From: Curtobacterium sp. MCJR17_020 | Lineage (GTDB): Bacteria > Actinomycetota > Actinomycetes > Actinomycetales > Microbacteriaceae | DNA length: 64,000 nt | Assembly: GCF_003234365.2 (NCBI RefSeq) | Contig: NZ_CP126260.1 | Span: forward strand, 992,001 to 1,056,000 | Direction: 5' to 3' | Shown here: positions 37,583 through 46,768 of the stretch, one piece after another | Position numbering within the stretch: position 1 is the first letter of the stretch | How the letters are laid out: the number at the start of each line of letters is the position of its first letter | Translations under genes and position numbers: made by a program | The notes under the pieces: generated by a model | The model's database searches: none | What the model saw: the letters and a program-made list of their open reading frames with translations, nothing else | Told to the model about the DNA's origin: nothing

Positions 37583-38068
37583 CAGCACCTTCGAGTAGCA
37601 GATCGACAGCGGGGCGCCGACGTACGGACCGAAGTTGGCGATGCGCGTGAAGCCCTCGCGCTCGTAGAACCCGACGGCGCGCTTCTGCTCGTTCCCCGTC
37701 TCGAGCACGAGCGCCGGTGACCCGAGGTCGAGCGCGGCCTCTTCGAGCCGGCGCAGCAGCGCGGCCGCCACACCCGAGCCACGGGACTCCGGCCGGACGT
37801 ACATGCGCTTGATCTCGGTGATGCCGTCGTCGACGACCCGCAGTCCGCCGCACGCCAGCGGAGTGCCGGCCTCGTCGCGCGCCAGGAAGAACACCGCGAT
37901 GGAGTCGGCCGTCGGCTTGTCGCCGGGTTCGGTGTCGCCGCCGTAGGCACGGTCGATCTCCAGGCGCTGCGCGGCCCGGAGCCGCTGCGCGTCGGGGGAG
38001 TCGAAGTGCTCGACCTCGATCGAGAACTGCGGCGTGCGGGAGTCGGTGGAGGCGTCGGGCGTCGTCAC
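37580..38068 (-). CDS. GNAT family N-acetyltransferase
   Basis: A 162-residue acetyltransferase. The acetyl-CoA pocket shows EIKRMYVRPESRGSGVAAAL (the R/Q-x-x-G-x-G/A motif) and a late FYEREGF beta-bulge. Substrate is unknown. Leaderless: TAGCCT on the - strand (38075-38080) 6 nt before the GTG start. Confidence 0.86.
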   Translation of the reverse strand: MTTPDASTDSRTPQFSIEVEHFDSPDAQRLRAAQRLEIDRAYGGDTEPGDKPTADSIAVFFLARDEAGTPLACGGLRVVDDGITEIKRMYVRPESRGSGVAAALLRRLEEAALDLGSPALVLETGNEQKRAVGFYEREGFTRIANFGPYVGAPLSICYSKVL

Positions 38069-38077
38069 CCGCTCAGG

Positions 38078-39562
38078 CTAGCGGCCGGAGCGGGCGATCC
38101 ACCCCTCCACTTCCGAGGGGGTCCGGGGGATGCCGATCGACAGGTTCTCGGCCCCGTCCTCGGTGACCAGGATGTCGTCCTCGATCCGGACGCCGATGCC
38201 GCGGAACTCCTCGGGCACGGTCAGGTCGTCCTGCTGGAAGTACAGACCGGGCTCGATCGTGAACACCATGCCGGGCTGCACGACGCCGTCGATGTACATC
38301 TCGCGACGGGCCTTCGCGCAGTCGTGCACGTCGAGGCCGAGGTGGTGGCTCGTGCCGTGCACCATGTAGCGGCGGTGGAACTGGTTGTCCGGCTCGAGCG
38401 ACTCTTCTGCCGAGACGGGCAGGAAGCCCCACTCGGCGGTCTTGCGGGCGATGACCTCCATCGCGGTGGCGTGCACCTGGCGGAACGTGATGCCCGGCTT
38501 GACGATGGCGAACGCGGCATCCGCTGCCTCGAGCACGGCGTCGTAGACCATGCGCTGCACGGGGGAGAACGTGCCGCTGACCGGCAGCGTGCGGGTGATG
38601 TCGGCCGTGTAGAACGAGTCGACCTCGACCCCGGCGTCGATGAGGATCAGGTCGCCCGGCTGCACGGCACCGTCGTTCCGGGTCCAGTGCAGGATGCAGG
38701 CGTGGTGGCCCGAGGCGGCGATCGTGTCGTAGCCGACCGTGTTGCCGTCGGCGCGGGCCCGGCGGTTGAAGGTGCCCTCGACGATGCGCTCGCCCCGCTG
38801 GTGTGCCAGGACGGCGTCGAAGTCGGCGATCACGTCGTCGAAGCCGTGCTTCGTCGCGTCGACGGCCTTGCGGAGCTCGCCCACCTCGTACGCGTCCTTC
38901 ACCAGGCGCTGCTCGGACAGGTCACGGGCGAGGACGTCGTCGGTCGCCGGTGCGTCGTCGGTCTCCGGTGCGCCGCCGACGGCGCTGCCGAGTCGTGCGT
39001 CGAGGGTGCGGGTCAGGTCGTCGTCGGCCTCGCGCACGAGCAGTGCCGAGGCGTCGAGCCCGTCGGCGACGTCCGAGAAGGCACCGAGGTCGGCCGTGGC
39101 CAGCCCGAGGTCGGCGGCGACGGCGTCGAGCGAGGGACGTGGGCCGACCCAGAACTCGCCGATCTCGGGGTTCGCGTAGAACTCTTCCGACTCACGACCG
39201 GCCGTGGCGCGGAAGTACAGCGTGGCGTCGTGCCCGGAGCCGTTCGGCGTCATCACGAGGACGGAGCCGACGACGGTGTCGGTGCCCCACCCGGTCAGGT
39301 GCGCGAACGTGGAGTGCGGGCGGAACGGGTAGTCGCAGTCGTTCGAGCGGACCTTGGCCTGCCCGGCGGGGACGACGATCGTGCGGCCCGGGTGCAGCTC
39401 GGAGATGCGGGCCCGACGCTCGGCGGCGAAGGCGGCCTGCTCGCGGGGCTCGGGGACCGTCTGCTCGCGGTCGGCCCACTGGGACCCGATGAAGTCCTTG
39501 AAGGTCGAGGACCCGGGGGTCGTGGAACGGTTGCTCGTCGCGCGGGGAGTCGTGTCGGCCAT
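38078..39562 (-). CDS. Xaa-Pro aminopeptidase (M24 family)
   Basis: A 494-residue two-domain enzyme removing N-terminal residues before proline. Creatinase/prolidase N-domain is followed by the pita-bread domain with metal ligands: LIDAGVEVDSFYTADITRT (two Asp), HGTSHHLGLDVHD (His), FTIEPG (Glu), and RIEDDILVTEDG (Glu). ATG at 39562; longer upstream readings are the antisense of the PHP gene. It complements the peptide-uptake genes of this window. Confidence 0.93.
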   Translation of the reverse strand: MADTTPRATSNRSTTPGSSTFKDFIGSQWADREQTVPEPREQAAFAAERRARISELHPGRTIVVPAGQAKVRSNDCDYPFRPHSTFAHLTGWGTDTVVGSVLVMTPNGSGHDATLYFRATAGRESEEFYANPEIGEFWVGPRPSLDAVAADLGLATADLGAFSDVADGLDASALLVREADDDLTRTLDARLGSAVGGAPETDDAPATDDVLARDLSEQRLVKDAYEVGELRKAVDATKHGFDDVIADFDAVLAHQRGERIVEGTFNRRARADGNTVGYDTIAASGHHACILHWTRNDGAVQPGDLILIDAGVEVDSFYTADITRTLPVSGTFSPVQRMVYDAVLEAADAAFAIVKPGITFRQVHATAMEVIARKTAEWGFLPVSAEESLEPDNQFHRRYMVHGTSHHLGLDVHDCAKARREMYIDGVVQPGMVFTIEPGLYFQQDDLTVPEEFRGIGVRIEDDILVTEDGAENLSIGIPRTPSEVEGWIARSGR

Positions 39563-39631
39563 GCCCCCATCATCGCACCGCGCTGTACCGGCGTCCTGTG
39601 CGGCCCCGCACCTGTGGATAGCATTGTCGAC

Positions 39632-40504
39632 GTGCCCGACCCGTTCATCGACCTGCACGCGCACTCGAGTGTCTCCGACGGCACCGAGCGACCCGCGGAG
39701 CTCGTCCGAGCGGCCGCGGCCGCCGGCCTGGACGCCGTCGCGCTGACCGACCACGACACGACCGCCGGCTGGGCCGACGCGTCCGGGTCCGCACACGAGC
39801 TGCCACTGACGCTCTTGCCGGGTCTCGAGCTCAGCACGCGCATCGGCTTCCGCAGCGTGCACGTCCTCGGCTACCTGGTCGATCCGCACGACCCGGGCCT
39901 GGTCGATGAGACCGACCGCATCCGCTCCGGCCGCCTCTCCCGCGCGCACCGCATGGTCGACCGCATCGGCGAGGACCACCCGATCACCTGGGCAGACGTC
40001 CTGGCGCAGGCGAGCCCCGGGGCCACCATCGGCCGCCCGCACATCGCCGACGCGCTCGTCGCGCGGGGCCTCGAGTCCGACCGGAGCGCGGCGTTCCGCG
40101 GCATCCTGCACCCGGCGTCCGGCTACTACGAACCGCACGAGGCGCCGTCGCCCCTGCGCGGCGTCGAACTCATCCGACAGGCGGGCGGCGTGCCGGTCAT
40201 CGCGCACCCGGCAGCCTCGTCGCGGGGGATCGTCATCGACGAGCCGATGCTCCGTGACCTCGTCGACGCCGGGCTCGGCGGGCTCGAGGTCGACCACCGC
40301 GAGAACCTCGCGCACGGCAAGCGCACCCTGCTCGACTGGGCGTCGCGCTACGGCCTGTTCGTCACCGGTTCGAGCGACTACCACGGCACGGGCAAGCCGA
40401 ACCGGCTCGGCGAGCACCGGACGGCGCGGGTCGCGTTCGACGCCATCCTGTCCGAGGCCACCGGCAGCGCGCCCGTGGTCGGCCCCGGCTCGCGCCTGTC
40501 CTGA
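39632..40504 (+). CDS. PHP domain phosphoesterase
   Basis: A 290-residue PHP-family hydrolase similar to 3',5'-nucleoside bisphosphate phosphatases (YciV/RNase AM type). Metal motifs: DLHAHSSVSDG, TDHDT, PGLELST, RPHIADAL, VIAHPAA and SSDYHG. Leaderless: TAGCAT (39619-39624) 7 nt before the GTG. It ends shortly before a REP-like inverted repeat and the DEAD-box terminator. Confidence 0.88.
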   Translation: MPDPFIDLHAHSSVSDGTERPAELVRAAAAAGLDAVALTDHDTTAGWADASGSAHELPLTLLPGLELSTRIGFRSVHVLGYLVDPHDPGLVDETDRIRSGRLSRAHRMVDRIGEDHPITWADVLAQASPGATIGRPHIADALVARGLESDRSAAFRGILHPASGYYEPHEAPSPLRGVELIRQAGGVPVIAHPAASSRGIVIDEPMLRDLVDAGLGGLEVDHRENLAHGKRTLLDWASRYGLFVTGSSDYHGTGKPNRLGEHRTARVAFDAILSEATGSAPVVGPGSRLS

Positions 40505-40526
40505 CCCGAGGGCCGTCACCACCAGC

Positions 40527-40596
40527 CCGAGACTCGCGTTCAGCGACAGTTCTCGTGTCCGCGGGCGCGAGGAATGTCGCTCAGCCCGAGTCTCGG
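40527..40596. repeat. REP-like imperfect inverted repeat
   Basis: A 29-nt arm (40527-40555, beginning CCGAGACTCG and ending TTCTCG) pairs with 40568-40596 at 24 of 29 positions across a 12-nt loop. Each arm holds a CGAGACTCG-type sub-palindrome. Much longer than the usual terminators here; could be an intergenic repeat element or the PHP-gene terminator. Confidence 0.7.
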
Positions 40597-40608
40597 GGGT
40601 GGGGACGA

Positions 40609-40642
40609 CGAAGGGCCCGTCGCGTCAGCGACGGACCCTTCG
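40609..40642. terminator. Hairpin terminator for the DEAD-box helicase gene
   Basis: A stem of 7+7 bp split by one mismatch (40609-40623 with 40628-40642), loop GTCA. It lies 12 bp beyond the helicase stop codon. Confidence 0.75.
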
Positions 40643-40653
40643 GTCTGGAGGCG

Positions 40654-42156
40654 CTACTCGCCGTCCGACGAACCCTGCGGTGCCGAGGCGGTCGCCGAGG
40701 CATCGCCGGTGCCGGCTCCGCGACGGCGGCGACGGCGGCGACGCTTCGCGGCGCCGTCGGTGGTCCCGCCCTCGGTGGCCGACGTGTCGTCGGTGGGCGC
40801 GGAGGTCGGAGCCGCGGACTCGGTGGCGGGAGCCTGCGAGGCGGGCTGCTCAGACCCTGCTGGCCGAGTGCGGCTGCGCGACCGCGAACGCGACGCGTCA
40901 CGCGGACCGGAGGCCGGACGGTCGCTGCTGCGCTTCTCGGCGGGGGCGCCGGCCGACGCGGCGTGCGACGAGGCACCGGGCAGACGGCCCTTGGTGCCCT
41001 TCGGGATGTCGAGTTCCTCGAACAGGTGCGGCGACGACGAGTAGGTCTCGACGGGCTCGGGGATGCCGAACTCGAGGGCCTTGTCGATCAGCGTCCACTT
41101 GTGCAGGTCGTCCCAGTCGACGAACGTGACCGCGATGCCGGTCTTGCCGGCACGGCCGGTGCGGCCGGCGCGGTGCAGGTAGGTGTCCGGGTCGTCCGGG
41201 ATCGTGTGGTTGATGACGTGCGTGACGTCGTCCACGTCGATGCCGCGGGCGGCGACGTCGGTGGCGATGAGCACGTCGCGCTTGCCGGCCTTGAAGGCGG
41301 CCATCGCGCGCTCGCGCTGCTCCTGGTTGAGGTCACCGTGCACCGCTGCGGCGTTGAACCCGCGGTCCTTGAGCTCCTCGACCAGCTTCGCCGCCGCACG
41401 CTTGGTGCGGGTGAAGATCACGGTCTTGCCGCGGCCCTCGGCCTGGAGGATGCGGGCGATGACCTCGTCCTTGTCCAGGGAGTGCGCGCGGTAGATGAGG
41501 TGCTTGATGTTGGCCTGCATGAGGCCCTCGTCCGGGTCGGTCGCCCGGATGTGCACGGGACGGCTCATGAACCGGCGGGCGAGGGCGACGATCGGCGCGG
41601 GCATCGTGGCCGAGAACAGCATCGTGTGCCGCACCTCGGGGATGGCCTGGAAGATGCGCTCGATGTCCGACAGGAAGCCCAGGTCGAGCATGCGGTCGGC
41701 CTCGTCGAGGACGACCTCCTGCACGTGGGACAGGTCGAGGAGTCGCTGGCGCTGCAGGTCGATGAGGCGCCCGGGCGTGCCGACGACGATCTGGGCGCCG
41801 GCCTTGAGCTGCTCGATCTGGCCCTCGTACGCCTTGCCGCCGTAGATCGCCGCGACGGTGGTCGGGCGGTTCGAGGTGGCGACCTCGAGGTCCTCGGTCA
41901 CCTGGACCGCGAGTTCGCGGGTCGGGACGACGACGAGGGCCTTGACGCCGGGGGCCGGGTCGGCACCGAGTCGCTGGATGAGGGGGAGGCCGAACCCGAA
42001 GGTCTTGCCGGTACCGGTCTTGGCCTGGCCGATGATGTCCTGGCCGGTGAGGGCGAGCGGGATCGTCTGCTGCTGGATCGGGAAGGGCTCGAGGATGCCC
42101 TTGCCCGCGAGCGCGTCGACGATGTCCTGCTCGATGGAGAGGTCTGCGAAAGTCAA
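40654..42156 (-). CDS. DEAD/DEAH-box RNA helicase
   Basis: A 500-residue RhlE/CshA-type helicase. Q motif (FPIQQQTIPLAL), Walker A AKTGTGKT at 45-52, PTRELA, DEAD in VLDEADRML, SAT in FSATM, and HRAGRTGRAG (motif VI) are intact. The last ~120 residues are low-complexity Ser/Arg/Ala ending in an eight-Arg cluster, a likely RNA-binding tail. Start is a TTG at 42156, behind AAGGTGA. Probably acts in rRNA maturation or mRNA decay. Its neighbour is the ferritin-like gene, as with rhlE in mycobacteria (Rv3211/Rv3210c, from memory). Confidence 0.94.
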   Translation of the reverse strand: MTFADLSIEQDIVDALAGKGILEPFPIQQQTIPLALTGQDIIGQAKTGTGKTFGFGLPLIQRLGADPAPGVKALVVVPTRELAVQVTEDLEVATSNRPTTVAAIYGGKAYEGQIEQLKAGAQIVVGTPGRLIDLQRQRLLDLSHVQEVVLDEADRMLDLGFLSDIERIFQAIPEVRHTMLFSATMPAPIVALARRFMSRPVHIRATDPDEGLMQANIKHLIYRAHSLDKDEVIARILQAEGRGKTVIFTRTKRAAAKLVEELKDRGFNAAAVHGDLNQEQRERAMAAFKAGKRDVLIATDVAARGIDVDDVTHVINHTIPDDPDTYLHRAGRTGRAGKTGIAVTFVDWDDLHKWTLIDKALEFGIPEPVETYSSSPHLFEELDIPKGTKGRLPGASSHAASAGAPAEKRSSDRPASGPRDASRSRSRSRTRPAGSEQPASQAPATESAAPTSAPTDDTSATEGGTTDGAAKRRRRRRRRGAGTGDASATASAPQGSSDGE

Positions 42157-42246
42157 AGAATCACCTTAGTTCTGGTGGAAGTCCGGGCCAGTCTACCGAT
42201 GGGCGGGTGGAGCGGGGCGCGAGGCGGTTCCCGCTATGCTCTCCGG

Positions 42247-42963
42247 GTGGTGTCGTGGTGGAACCGGAAGCGCGCGGCGCAGCTCGCAGCAGCGTGGCTC
42301 GCGTCGCGGAACCCGCGCAACGCAAGCCAGGTCAAGCGTCTGGCGCTCGACGACGTCACCCCCGAGCTCGACGTCTACCTGGGCCAGGCCGCGTACCTGC
42401 AGCTCTCCGTCTACGAGACGATGGGTCGTGCCGGTGCCTCGGCGCCGACGCTGTCCGGTCGCCTGGTGACCGGTGTGCTCGCGACGACGGCGCTCGACCG
42501 GCACCGCACGATCGTCGCCGAGATCGAACGGAACGGTTCGGACCCGGCGGAACTGATGGCGCCGCACCGCGAGGCGATCGACCGGTTCCTCGAGCGCACG
42601 AGCGGCGCCGACTGGTACGAGTCGATGCTGACCGGCTACGTCACGGCCGGCATCCTGAACGACCTGTTCGGCAACCTGCTGCGGTCGCTGCCGAACGACG
42701 TGCGGCAGCGGTTGCGCTCCGTGTTCGACGCGCGTGAGGAACCCGCGGTCGTCGAGGAACTGACCGCCCGCATCGAGGACGACCCCGAGGTCGGTTCGCG
42801 CCTGGCGATGTGGGGTCGACGTCTGGTCGGCGACACCCTGCTCGTGGCACGGTCGGCGCTGGCGTCGCACGCTCGGGAGGACCAGGAGCGGCTCGAGCCG
42901 GTCTGGACCGAACTGATCGCGGCGCACACCCGACGGATGGACGCCCTCGGACTGACGGCCTAG
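42247..42963 (+). CDS. Ferritin-like fold protein (MiaE-2/Rv3210c-like)
   Basis: A 238-residue all-helical protein of the ferritin-like superfamily (tRNA hydroxylase-like group): acid residues spaced along helices (LQLSVYETMG, REAIDRFLERT, YVTAGILNDLFG). Enzymatic role is unproven. Leaderless: TATGCT (42235-42240) 6 nt before GTG 42247; a GTG immediately after is also possible. It lies divergent from the DEAD-box helicase. Confidence 0.78.
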   Translation: MVSWWNRKRAAQLAAAWLASRNPRNASQVKRLALDDVTPELDVYLGQAAYLQLSVYETMGRAGASAPTLSGRLVTGVLATTALDRHRTIVAEIERNGSDPAELMAPHREAIDRFLERTSGADWYESMLTGYVTAGILNDLFGNLLRSLPNDVRQRLRSVFDAREEPAVVEELTARIEDDPEVGSRLAMWGRRLVGDTLLVARSALASHAREDQERLEPVWTELIAAHTRRMDALGLTA

Positions 42964-43256
42964 GCCCCGCGGGCCTTGAGTCGTTCGTAGTACTCGACGT
43001 CGCTCTTGTCGCGGCGCGTCCCGAGCAGCCACTCGACGACGAGGGCGACGACGCCCGCACCGACCAGGGCCACGACCCAGATCCAGGTGGCGTCGTACTG
43101 CCATCCGGCCCAGGTCAGTGCCTCCCACAGCACGGCAGCGGCGATGCCGCCCACGGCGGGCCCGATCAGGACGCCACGACTGTCGCGCCACGGCAGGACC
43201 ACGTGCGCGATCCCGCCGATGATCAGGCCGCCGAGGACGGCGAAGAGCAGTTCCAC
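42960..43256 (-). CDS. Small membrane protein, 98 residues
   Basis: Three hydrophobic stretches (FAVLGGLIIGGIAHVV, VLIGPAVGGIAAAVLWEALT, WVVALVGAGVVALVVEWLLG) and a charged C-terminus (DKSDVEYYERLKARG). No family recognised with confidence; it resembles GlsB/YeaQ-type membrane proteins. GTG start four bases after the DUF3107 stop, so they are probably co-transcribed. It overlaps the converging ferritin-like gene by 4 bp. Confidence 0.7.
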   Translation of the reverse strand: MELLFAVLGGLIIGGIAHVVLPWRDSRGVLIGPAVGGIAAAVLWEALTWAGWQYDATWIWVVALVGAGVVALVVEWLLGTRRDKSDVEYYERLKARGA

Positions 43257-43260
43257 GTCG

Positions 43261-43485
43261 TCAGGCGACGAAGCCGATGCGGCGTGCCTCTTCCGCGCCG
43301 ACCTCGACGTACGCCAGGGCGGCGACCGGAACGATGAAGCGACGGCCCTTCTCGTCCTGGAGCGACAGGTGCGTCGCCTTCGACGCGAGGGCCTCAGACA
43401 CGGCCTTCTCGATCTCGTCGGCGGTCTGGGCGGTCTCGAACGCGATCTCGCGCGGGCTGTTGATGATGCCGATCTTGATGTCCAC
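43261..43485 (-). CDS. DUF3107 family protein
   Basis: A 74-residue conserved actinobacterial protein, beginning MDIKIGIINSPREIAFETAQ and ending VAYVEVG...RRIGFVA, the DUF3107 signature (Rv3208A type). Function unknown. Leaderless: TACGCT on the - strand (43492-43497) 6 nt before the GTG start. Confidence 0.9.
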   Translation of the reverse strand: MDIKIGIINSPREIAFETAQTADEIEKAVSEALASKATHLSLQDEKGRRFIVPVAALAYVEVGAEEARRIGFVA

Positions 43486-43612
43486 GAGCACAGCGTATCC
43501 GAGCGGTCCCGGAGGACATCGGACGTTCGCCGCGGGCGCACTCGGCGGCCCGGGTGCGCGCCGCGCCCGCGTCGGGCCGGGTGGTGTCGGCGGTCGTGGG
43601 TACCGTACGAGC

Positions 43613-46600
43613 GTGCCGCAGACCACGCTGACGCCAGCCCCCGCAGACGTCGGCGTCGCACGCGCCCTGGTCGACGACCCGTCCCAGACCGCCGTGCTCG
43701 CGCTGCCCGACGGCCGGCACGCGGCGGTCATCGGCGCTCCCGGCACGGGCAAGACGACCACGCTCGCCCGGCTCGTCGCCGACCGGTTGCGCCGACCGGA
43801 CGCGATCAGCCCCGACGGGCACGCCACCGTGCTGGCGCTGACCTCGTCGCGGACCGCTGCCACCGCCCTGCGTGACCGCCTCGCCGCCGCCGTCGACCGC
43901 GTGGTGCCCGGAGCGCTCGCCCGGACCGTGAACTCACTGGCCTTCCAGATCGTCGCGCACGCCGCCGCGGTCCAGGGGCAGGAAGCGCCCACGCTGCTGA
44001 CCGGTGGCGAGCAGGACCGCATCATCGCCGACCTGCTCGCCGGCCACGAGCTCGACGGCACCGGTCCGGACTGGCCCGAACCCATCACCGCGGTGGTGCG
44101 CGAGCGCGCCGGGTTCCGGACCGCGCTGCGCGACGTCATGATGCGTGCGGTCGCGGCGGGCGTCGAGCCCGAGGACATGCGCGAGCTCGGCGACGAGGGC
44201 GGTCGACCCGAGTGGCGGGCCGTCGGTGACTTCGTCGACGAGTACCGGGCCTCGGTCACCGCGTTCCGCGCGACCAGCCTCGACTCCGGTGAGCTCGTCG
44301 CGTTCGCCACCGCGGCCGTGCTGCGCGGTGAACTGCCTGCGAGCATCGCCGCCCTCGGACTCATCGTGGTCGACGACACCCAGGAACTCGTCGAGGGCGA
44401 GGTGGCGCTGCTCGGTGCGCTCGCCCGGTCCGGCGTGCAGGTCGTCGCGTTCGGCGACCCGGACATCGCCGCCTCGGCGTTCCGCGGCGCCGAACCGGAC
44501 GTGCTCGGGCGCCTGGCCGTCCGGCTCGGCGTGGACCGGGTCGACGAACTCTTCCTCGGCACCGTGCACCGGTACCCCGCGCCGATCCGGTCGTTGGTCT
44601 CCGGGATCACGGGGCGCATCGGCACGGCAGCGGCCGGCCGGCAGCGCGCGGCGACGGCGAGTGACGAGGACGCCCGAGCCGACGCCGTCGTGCACCTCGA
44701 GGCGGCGAGCCGGTCGGCGCTGCTCGTGGCCGTCGCGCGGAGGCTCCGGGAGCACCGCCTGCTCGACGGTGTGCCGTGGCACCGGATGGCCGTCGTCACC
44801 CGCAGCGGCGCCGCGATCCCCGAGCTCGTGCGTGCGCTCTCGGTGGCCGAGGTCCCCGCGACCGCCGGTGCCGCGCCCGTCCGCCCCCGTGACGACTCGG
44901 CGGCGCGGGCGCTGCTCGACGCCGCGGCGGTCGCCCTCGGGGTCCTGCCCCTCGACGCCGCCCTGGCCACGGCGTTCGCCACCGGGCCGCTCGGCGGGCT
45001 CGACACCCTGGCGATGCGCCGGTTGCGGCTCGCCCTGCGGCGTGAAGAGCTCGCGGGTGACGGCACCCGCACGGCCGACGAACTCCTGATCGACGCGCTC
45101 GGTGCTCCGGAACGTCTGGCCACGGTCGACGCCGGCTTCGCCAGACGGGCGACCCGACTCGCACGCAGCCTGGTGCGGGCACACGCCGACGCCGAGGCCG
45201 GATCGAGCATCGAGGAGATCCTCTGGGGCCTGTGGGAGCGCAGCGGCCTCGCGAAGTCGTGGGGCGGGCAGTCCGCAGCCGGCGGCGTCGGAGCGGGCGA
45301 GGCGGACCGGCACCTCGACGCGGTCGTCGGCCTGTTCACCGCCGCCAAGCGGTTCGTCGAACGGACCCCGGACGCCCCGGCCCGCGTGTTCGTCGACGAC
45401 CTGCTCGGGGCCGACCTGCCCGAGGACTCGATCGGCCCCGATCGCACCGCCGGCCGCGTCCGGGTGCTCACCCCCTCGGCGACCATCGGACTCGAGTGCG
45501 ACGTCGTCGTGGTGCTCGGACTGCAGGACGGCGTGTGGCCGAACACCCGGGTGCGCGGAAGTCTGCTCGACCCGGACGGCCTGGTCCGTGCGGCGTCGGG
45601 GGCCGAGCGATCGCCGATCGACGACCGCGCCGCGGTGGTCGCCGACGAACTCCGACTGTTCGCCCGCGCCGCCTCCCGCGCGACCACGCAGGTCGTGATC
45701 GGCACCGTCGCCAACGACGACGAGTCCCCGTCGCCGTTCGTCCGCCTGGTGCCGGTGCCGCCGGACCGGCAGCCGACCGTGCACCCCCTGTCCCTGCGTG
45801 GGCTGGCCGGGTCCCTGCGCCGGCGGGTCGTCCTGTCCGGCGACCACGAGGCCGCATCGGCGCTGGCCCGCCTGGCCGAAGCCGAGGTCCCCGGGGCCGC
45901 ACCGGACGACTGGTACGGCCTCGCCGAGCCCACCACCGACGAGCCGCTGGTCGACCTCGACGCCGACCCGGCCCCCGAGGTCGAGGGCGGCGAACCCGTC
46001 GCGCCGACCGTGTCCGTCTCGCCGTCGCGCATCGGCACGTTCGAGGAGTGCCCCGTGCACTGGTTCGTGCAGACCTTCGGCGGCGGCGCACCGAGTCCGG
46101 CGATGGGGATCGGCACGATCGTGCACGAGGCGATGGAGCACGCGACCGAGATCGACGTCGAGTCGCTGTGGGAGCGGGTCGAGGCCCGGTGGGACGAACT
46201 GACCTTCGAGTCGCCGTGGGTGGCCGATCGAGAGCGCGCGCGCACCCGCCGCATGATCGAGGGGCTCAGCGACTACCTGCGGACCTTCGCAGGGGCGGGC
46301 CGTCGGCTGCTCGGCGCCGAGACCTCGTTCGCCCTCGTCACGGGTCCCGCCCGGATGCGCGGCAGCATCGACCGCATCGAGGTCGACCCCGAGGGCCGTG
46401 TGAGCGTCGTGGACCTAAAGACCGGACGCTCGATGCCGAGCGAGAAGAACGACATGCCGGAACACCCGCAGCTCGGCGCGTACCAGCTGGCGATCGAGGA
46501 CGGCGCGGTCGAGGGCGTGCCCGCCGGCTCGGTGATGACGGACGCCCGACTGGTGTTCGTGCAGAACCCCCGTGGCGGGCACGCCTACTCGGAGCGCACC

Positions 46601-46768
46601 CAGCACGCGTTCGACGCCGAGGCGCGCGACGCCTACCGGGAGCGCCTGCACGGGGTCGCGCGCGGCATGGCCGGACGGACCTTCCTGGCGAACGTGGACG
46701 ACCACTGCGAGAAGGCCCGGACCGGCGTCGAGTGCCGCATCCACGTGGTCTCGGAGGTGACCTGGTGA
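43613..46768 (+). CDS. adnA: AdnA-like helicase-nuclease subunit (UvrD-type motor plus RecB-family nuclease)
   Basis: A 1051-residue protein: Walker A GAPGTGKTTT at 41-50, a changed Walker B LIVVDDTQELV (DDTQ in place of DEYQD), other SF1 motifs, and a C-terminal PD-(D/E)XK nuclease with VVDLKTGRS (Asp934, Lys936) and QLGAYQLAI. Fe-S cluster candidate cysteines: EECPVHWF, then HCEKARTGVEC, where the second Cys of the expected C-x2-C-x5-C is Ala. With AdnB it processes double-strand breaks in mycobacteria. Leaderless: TACCGT (43601-43606) 6 nt before the GTG. Next gene overlaps by GTGA. Confidence 0.86.
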   Translation: MPQTTLTPAPADVGVARALVDDPSQTAVLALPDGRHAAVIGAPGTGKTTTLARLVADRLRRPDAISPDGHATVLALTSSRTAATALRDRLAAAVDRVVPGALARTVNSLAFQIVAHAAAVQGQEAPTLLTGGEQDRIIADLLAGHELDGTGPDWPEPITAVVRERAGFRTALRDVMMRAVAAGVEPEDMRELGDEGGRPEWRAVGDFVDEYRASVTAFRATSLDSGELVAFATAAVLRGELPASIAALGLIVVDDTQELVEGEVALLGALARSGVQVVAFGDPDIAASAFRGAEPDVLGRLAVRLGVDRVDELFLGTVHRYPAPIRSLVSGITGRIGTAAAGRQRAATASDEDARADAVVHLEAASRSALLVAVARRLREHRLLDGVPWHRMAVVTRSGAAIPELVRALSVAEVPATAGAAPVRPRDDSAARALLDAAAVALGVLPLDAALATAFATGPLGGLDTLAMRRLRLALRREELAGDGTRTADELLIDALGAPERLATVDAGFARRATRLARSLVRAHADAEAGSSIEEILWGLWERSGLAKSWGGQSAAGGVGAGEADRHLDAVVGLFTAAKRFVERTPDAPARVFVDDLLGADLPEDSIGPDRTAGRVRVLTPSATIGLECDVVVVLGLQDGVWPNTRVRGSLLDPDGLVRAASGAERSPIDDRAAVVADELRLFARAASRATTQVVIGTVANDDESPSPFVRLVPVPPDRQPTVHPLSLRGLAGSLRRRVVLSGDHEAASALARLAEAEVPGAAPDDWYGLAEPTTDEPLVDLDADPAPEVEGGEPVAPTVSVSPSRIGTFEECPVHWFVQTFGGGAPSPAMGIGTIVHEAMEHATEIDVESLWERVEARWDELTFESPWVADRERARTRRMIEGLSDYLRTFAGAGRRLLGAETSFALVTGPARMRGSIDRIEVDPEGRVSVVDLKTGRSMPSEKNDMPEHPQLGAYQLAIEDGAVEGVPAGSVMTDARLVFVQNPRGGHAYSERTQHAFDAEARDAYRERLHGVARGMAGRTFLANVDDHCEKARTGVECRIHVVSEVTW

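Noticed and set aside
43261..46254. Very long - strand frame over adnA
   Set aside because: Ser/Arg-rich low-complexity translation; only its last 74 codons are the real DUF3107 gene.
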